Of a stretch of 64,000 nt of DNA, positions 57,760 to 64,000 are shown one piece after another; the first letter of the stretch is position 1, and the number at the start of each line of letters is the position of its first letter. Both the position numbers and the translations under genes were made by a program. The notes under the pieces were generated by a model. That model did no database searches and was not told the DNA's origin. It saw only the letters and a list, made by a program, of their open reading frames with translations. The DNA is from Sphagnum compactum (taxonomy: Eukaryota; Bryophyta; Sphagnopsida; Sphagnales), in NCBI GenBank assembly GCA_965153455.1, contig OZ234493.1, positions 35,888,213 through 35,952,212 on the forward strand, read 5' to 3'.

Positions 57760-60700
57760 TATGATACAAGAAACATAAACCTAAAGTAGTTAACATATTT
57801 TGGTATGATTCAAAATTATGATAAATTTTCAAGATGAAACACTGAATCTAGTAAAATTTGCACACTTTGAAAAATTCATATTTATTCAAAAACTATTAAC
57901 ACAAAACATGTGATCTATTGGGGCAACTATATGTATTTTTAGTAACAAATTGCAGAATACTTCATTCAAAAATTCTTTCATATGAAAAAGTGAAAAAAGA
58001 TTAAAAAGGATTCACAATCCTTTTGTAAAGTAATCTTGTTGGCTCCTTTGTGTGTACCCACACCCAAATTTGTCCTATGTAGTCCTTTGTAAGTTAGATA
58101 ATCTTTTTGGATACCCCCACCATGAATGCACCTTTAACTTTTTGCTAGAAAATGTGTAATTGACTATTTAATTTTGTTCTTTTCATATGCTATAAGTGGA
58201 AAATTTAATATTTTTGGAAAGGAAAAAAAAGGCCAGATTCTAAAAATCTAAATTATGTTGTGAAAAGAACTCATCTTACAAACATTGCATGGACTTAACT
58301 TGGACTTGAACCTTCTAAAAAGTATAATTTGCTCTCATATATGGTTATCTCTATAGGTTTCCATGGGGATTACATTGGAATAACACAAAAACTGAAATTT
58401 TCAAAGCCAAATTTTAATTTTGGGATAATAGCCTTGTAAATGATATTGGTTTTTTGAAATCTACCCATGAGACCATGATCATTCAATTTTAAGCAAGATC
58501 TAACTTTTGAAATCTTACTTTGAATATTCATGACTCCTCAAGAACCCTATTTCTTAAAATGAAAGCTAATACAATACCTCCAAATTTGTCAAATGATATT
58601 AATGGTAAAAACGTTTTATTCCTTGTTCTAGTAATAGATTGCAAACATATGAGGTGCAATGTGTTGTTCATCATGATTAAACATGAAAGGAAAAAACTCT
58701 ATGATAAGATTTTAGGCAAATTGACTCTTTGAATCAAATCCTTAGTCACCTTAATCTACATAAATTCACAAATGAGCATGGTTAGGGCAATTTCCAACTA
58801 GACTTCATGGGGTCAGATTGATTCATAAGGACTCGCAAGACCCACCATTGCTTAAACTTCCTAAGGGGGGCAATACTCCCTTTTTAATATAATATTTTGC
58901 AGCTTGCCATAAGGACTACATCAATTCCTTTTTGTAAAGTTCAAACACATTGTTGTCCTACAACTTTGGAAGGTCATAACTCTCAAAAGGTTCATCTATT
59001 TTGAACATACAATTACAAAACCTTGAAGCCCTTGAAAAGTGTTTCCAACACCATATCAAAGTTTTGAATTGGACATGATTTGGTCTTGGCATATAAGCCT
59101 CTTAATCAAGCATGACATGGTCTCCCAAATCATTTTATGAGTGGTTGGGTCTCATTTTGGTTAATTTTGTCTTGACATTTCAAACTTTCATAACTTTTGG
59201 GACTGTCAATGAGAGCTCATTATGTTGAAGTTTTGCATTGACATCTTTATAATGCTCTAGAGATCACTTGATTTGAACATGTTTTTCTAATCCTTCAACC
59301 TCACTTTATGAAATTGAAAGTTTGAAAAAGTTTCAATTCCCAAAGTGGGGACGCCACTAGGAATTGTGAGAGTCTTTTTCCTTCAATTCTTGCACACTTC
59401 CCACTTTGTGTGGGTCTATGTTTCATTTCTTTCAAGTCATGCCATACCTTGCGTTTTCTCTTGGATATTGTTGCATTCATGTCTTGCCCCAACCTTCATT
59501 GTGAGCCCAAAGCTAAGCCTCAAGGCTAGAGTTGTGACATGAATGCATGTTGGGAGGATTACAAATGCTTCCTTTTGATTTCCACATATTCCTCTTTTGT
59601 TCATATGAAAATTTAATTCTCTTCAACCTCTAATTATGCTTAAGATTTTTTATTTACATGATTCTTTGTTTTATCATAAAGTTTAGTTATAATGAGCCTA
59701 AAGTTAGGGTTGCAACACTGAAAACATCAATATCAAATCATTTTGAATGAAAAAATGAAGTTGAAAATTCATAATTCGAGCCTAACAAAGAATGAATATG
59801 AAACAATAAGTATGAAATGAAATTTCAAAGTATAGGGATTGGGCACGTTTATTACACTTGTGACAAAATCCAAACAAAGACAATAAAGATCACTCAAACT
59901 AGAGGTACACAATTTCAAAACAAAGTACCTAGTTAAATTGGTAGTAATCAAAATAGACATTTAGAATTGTACATTTGTGTTACTAAAGGATTTGAAGTTT
60001 GTGGAACACAAGGCTCAATAAGGTAACTTGTGATTCATTTTATAATAATGTTTGACATGTTCAAATAAAATGTTGTGCATGTCATGTTCATAATATAGAT
60101 GAGACTAATATTTGAGTTCATCAACAATTTGATGCCTATATTTTAGGCCAAATGAGTTGTAATTCATACATGGTTAATGGCTCTAGTTCAATACCCTAAT
60201 TCCCAAGTTTTGGTCTCATGTAAATAGCAAATCTTAAGCATAATTAGGTTGAACTATCATAACTCCGAGGATCAAAGTAGTGACAATAAACCTGAGAGGA
60301 TGTTGTAGCAAATGGAAAAGCACCCAACAACAGATAATAGGATCTTAGTAACTATATAGGGTGCTGGAGCAACTTGGGGAAAGTAGCCTAGAGTTATTCT
60401 TGAATTCATCCTGTCTTTGGGCCTTAGTTTGACCCTGTAATCCCTGTTTCATCCCCAATTTGAGCATAACCATAAAGTGAGCAAATTGGGTACCACTTAA
60501 TCAAGCTGGGTGTCAATTCACACGACTTGCATGATTTTGTTATGACAAGACTTGATTTCATTAAGAATACAACGGCTCATTGTAAGGCCAATCCAAAATT
60601 GGGGGTGAAACTTCTTGTGAAAGATGTCATGGTCTAGTCTTCAAAATACATTGCTGAATTCAGAGTATTTATAGTCCCATTTTAATATCTTTGGTGCCAT

Positions 60701-62600
60701 GATTGCAATGAGTTGATAAGTTGCTTTTCCTTTTGAGAGTTGAATGGCATGTCGAATTTCTTCAAGAAATCTCAAGGGATCAATTTAGTTAAGAAAACCA
60801 TTTTGGTCCCCTCTTTTTCCCATGTTTATTATATTCATCTGACTTTTGATTCCCCCCGCCCCCCATTTTTAACAAAACTGGGGGACTCAATACCCCCAGT
60901 TTGGAGTACATCACGGATAATTGGACTAGTGTGAGGAAGAAGAATGATCATGTGTTTGCTAACCCTCGGAGTTGAAACTCCAGACCAAAGGAAACAACTT
61001 AGAATAGGAAACTAGGTAGGAAATTTGCACTGTCCAGTGATTCATTGTTTACAGGTAAGGATGAATGAGAAAAGCTTAATGAATACTGTAGGTTGGATGT
61101 GAAAGGTTTGCAATGAGCACCTATGCAACACAAGTGATATAATGTGCATAATATTATAACAAACAAAGTTGAAAAACAAGTCTGACAAGTTCCTTTGTTC
61201 TATCATGGATACTTTTGTTCATGTTTTTTTAAGTACCTAAGTAGGTGTTGTTGGGCATCTTCGCCTTAGGTTTGTACCTTCTTTCATGGACTTTTAACAA
61301 TTCATATCTAATTCCAAATAAATCCAAAAAAGAGTTTAAAAGTGAAGATTTTTTTTTTTCTTTTGGGGCATTATTTTATTTTCCAAAATATTTGGATATA
61401 GTTTTACTTAAAATACTTGAAAGAAATTAGAAAGGAACCTTGAAAGTGCTACACTTGGAAATAGGACATGATATCATAACCACTATAACTTAGGGGATGC
61501 GAGTGCAAATATTCCTAACCATTAAACATCACAATAGAAAAGATGTCCCAAGTGCATGGAGGGAGGTGCAACCATTCAATTGCTCAAATAGACATGTCAA
61601 ATCCATCTATTTTTTTTTAAAAATCTAGCTTGGTCATGTTGTAGGCAACTTCAAGTTGAATATTTTCCTTCAAAAAAATGGAATTTGGTTGAGGAATGGA
61701 AATTTCTCACCATGGAGTGTCCATATATCCAATTGGTGTAGTTATAAGTAATTGTAAAGATCTTTCATTATTTTTTTGGAGAATTTGATCCCTTGTCATT
61801 TTTCATTGAATTCAAAATTTGCATGAAATGTAGAATGCATTCATATGAGCATGGTGTAAAAAACAAATGGGGCACTTGGACTTGTGATGAAGGAGAAATG
61901 AGTGATCAAAGTAATTCACATACAACAAGGGGCATCTACACACAAGCAAAGATATCTAGAACTTTTTAGGGCACCTTGCATAGGCCCAGCCCTTGCTCCC
62001 CTCCTTAAAACTAAACTAGGCACTAGCTCCATCATCTAATTAGAAAACTTGGATTTTCAAAATGATGAAAACATTGGGCAACAAAACTTTTCACTGACTT
62101 GCACATCAATGTTGCATGGAGCTCTCAAAAGCCTTCCTATCATATCACATTGAGGAATTCGCAATTCCTATAACAAGCAACCACAGACAAGAAACTCTCA
62201 TCACAAGGGCAAGCAAGGCGAGCCCTACTCGAGGACGTAACAACTATAACCCATGTATGTTAGATATTAAAACCATTGCCCACACTTAGGAGTAAGTACT
62301 AAAGGGTGGCAGATCAAATTGATCCTCCTTAAGATTTAAGCATTCAGTAGGGTGAATGCGCACCTACACAAGCACCTACACCTTCTTGAGCTAGCGAGGC
62401 CTCTTCATTTTGTTTTTCTGAAGAACCAGTTCCCAGAACCAGAATTGAGATTTATGAATAATTTTTAAAAATAAAAAAAACCCCAAACGTGGAATTGATA
62501 CTGCTCTAATTCTACTAAAAAAAACTGGAATCGAAGGTTCTTTGTAAAAGTCAAGAACCATCCATCAAACATCGGTTTTTGCCATGGTACTAGTGTAGTT
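57760..62600. other. Spacer, no gene recognised
   Basis: Short ORFs only. 58960-59290 contains words such as TCATAACTTTTGGGAC, TTTTGAATTGGACATGATTT and TTTTGCATTGACATC that recall plant LTR-retrotransposon noncoding sequence, but no terminal repeat, primer-binding site or pol motif was found. A reverse-strand ORF at 59301-59492 is unassigned. Confidence 0.4.
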
Positions 62601-64000
62601 GCTACTTCAGCCAAGGCCCAAAAGAGTCAGGCAGTCAATCACCTAGTAGGGATATAGGACATGGAGTCAAAGAACAATCTAAAAATCCCGAGAGGCAAGA
62701 GATCAGACAATCAGACACATCAGGCAGAGCTGAGATGGGTTGTAGTAGGCCCCACTTAAAACCAGCATTGAGAACTAACTGATGATCATCAGTGTCAGTT
62801 CAGAGAGCTGCTGATGATCGATATAATGAGGGATACTATTGTTACAGTAAAAAAACTATCTTATACAGATTCCTGATAGAATCACAGCTGCTTGCTTGGT
62901 GCCATCAGCTAATTCTTGCAGTCAAGAATGATATCTCTACAAAACTCACACAATAGCTGCTGCTGCTGCTGCTGAACCTGGTGTTTTTTTTGGGACATGT
63001 TTGCTTGCTTGGTGCAAGAGCATCTCTGGAGTCTGCAGTAAGCTGGGAATTTTCTATAATTAAGAAGCAGCAGCCCTCTCTGCAAGACGGTGAAAAGGCT
63101 AGCTCAACTGGGCAGCTCAAATTTCAGTACCATGCAGCTTTTATACCAGCTACTTACACCGCTGGAAGCTGACAAAGCAGTTACTTCACAGGCTCCATGC
63201 ATCACCGCCGGCTACAGCTATTACTCAGGAGTCTAGACAAGCAAGCTGGGATTGGGTCAGCCTGTCTTCTTCTTCCTTTTTCTTTTCTTTTTTCATAAAA
63301 AAATTTAACATTGGTTACAATGTGTAAATTGTGCTCCAAAGCATTGGTTACAATCAGTGGGTATTTTTTTATTTTTTTATTTTTTCCAAATTTTGAGGTA
63401 ACTGGGTTGGTGATCATGCACAGGACTTAAGCCAAATTAGGGTACATGTCAGAGAGGAAAGTAAAAAAATGTTTAGGAATTGTGCTCTATTTTTGGTTAC
63501 ATGCCACAACATAATGTTGTCTAAATATGGTGATTTCAAAAAAAAATAATCCTCATAATGTGTGGGTGATGGTGGCACCCAATTAGCAGCTACCCAGTAC
63601 TCTAAACTCTTCTTTCTGACAGTAGTAGTAAGCACTGGCCTTTTCTCCTAGGGTTTTGGCAAACACCCATATTCTCCACTCCTCTGACTTCTTGCTAAGT
63701 ACTGACTAGTTTAGGGCCTGCAACAGTTTGTTAATATCTTAGTGTCAGATTGAGCTGCCTGATGAAAAGGAATGGAAGAAGTCACCAAAGGAGCTCTGTC
63801 CACCAACAGGAATTGGATGGGATGAGATAGGATGGCAAGGAAAACCCCCAGCTAGCTAGCTAGCTAGCTTGCTATCCAATTCCTGCTGGGAATTATTTAG
63901 TGTTAAAAGTCCTGTATATTATACATGATCTTTTTTTCAGTCTGACACAGAGATAGTCAGCAGGGGAAAAGGGTTGGGATTGATTCTGAAGAAGAAGAAG
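62601..64000. other. Balanced-composition right end, no gene assigned
   Basis: Composition approaches genic levels, with (TGC)n near 62957-62972, a (GCTA)n run at 63850-63868 and T-rich tracts. Small ORFs on both strands (62905-63172) overlap and have no domains. It may be the flank of a gene beyond the window. Confidence 0.35.

Overview
The window is nuclear DNA from a land plant. It carries a spliced plant-type SLC37/organophosphate transporter gene with GT-AG introns, short CCCTAAA (plant telomere-type) blocks, and long AT-rich repeat-filled spacers. Three degenerate transposon-type genes can be read by hand, one of them piggyBac. As far as I know piggyBac is rare or absent in flowering plants, so a seed-free lineage (bryophyte, lycophyte or fern) is my inference. 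The species cannot be fixed from sequence alone.

Layout. 1-1.5 kb: an ~80-bp tandem repeat, an unrecognised small ORF, then a GC-richer promoter zone. 1.5-4.7 kb: the one convincing intact gene, a 637-residue predicted glycerol-3-phosphate/sugar-phosphate:phosphate antiporter in four coding exons, probably with a 5' UTR intron. 4.7-6.2 kb: its 3' flank. 6.2-20.7 kb: AT-rich spacer holding a ~180-bp satellite (7.4-8.2 kb), a reverse-strand piggyBac fossil (8.3-9.3 kb), an extremely AT-rich block (13.7-15.3 kb), one copy of a dispersed repeat (15.4-16.15 kb) and an array of about 18 degenerate 20-bp palindromes (16.26-17.1 kb). 20.7-28.5 kb: more balanced composition, coding-like scraps and local duplications. 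28.5-34.6 kb: repeated segments, a 338-bp insertion with an 11-bp target duplication, a 222-bp MITE with a TAA duplication, and a ~100-bp tandem repeat. 35.0-35.6 kb: two exon-like reverse-strand blocks of an unknown gene. 38.3-40.3 kb: a DUF4371/ZNF862-like transposon-derived pseudogene with a MITE nested inside it. 40-51 kb: spacer with CCTA/TAGG-rich islands and three telomere-type blocks. 51.2-51.9 kb: a 40-bp-arm hairpin joined to the second copy of the dispersed repeat. 52.2-53.1 kb: a Myb/SANT-like pseudogene. 53-64 kb: spacer with hairpins, small duplications and an interleaved A-B-A'-B' inverted duplication.

Only the transporter looks functional. The rest reads as layered transposon decay. 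Two MITE-scale elements and the long hairpin share the motif TTTGCAACTAAAAAGT, which suggests one element family. Family assignments come from reading translations by eye; no database search was run.
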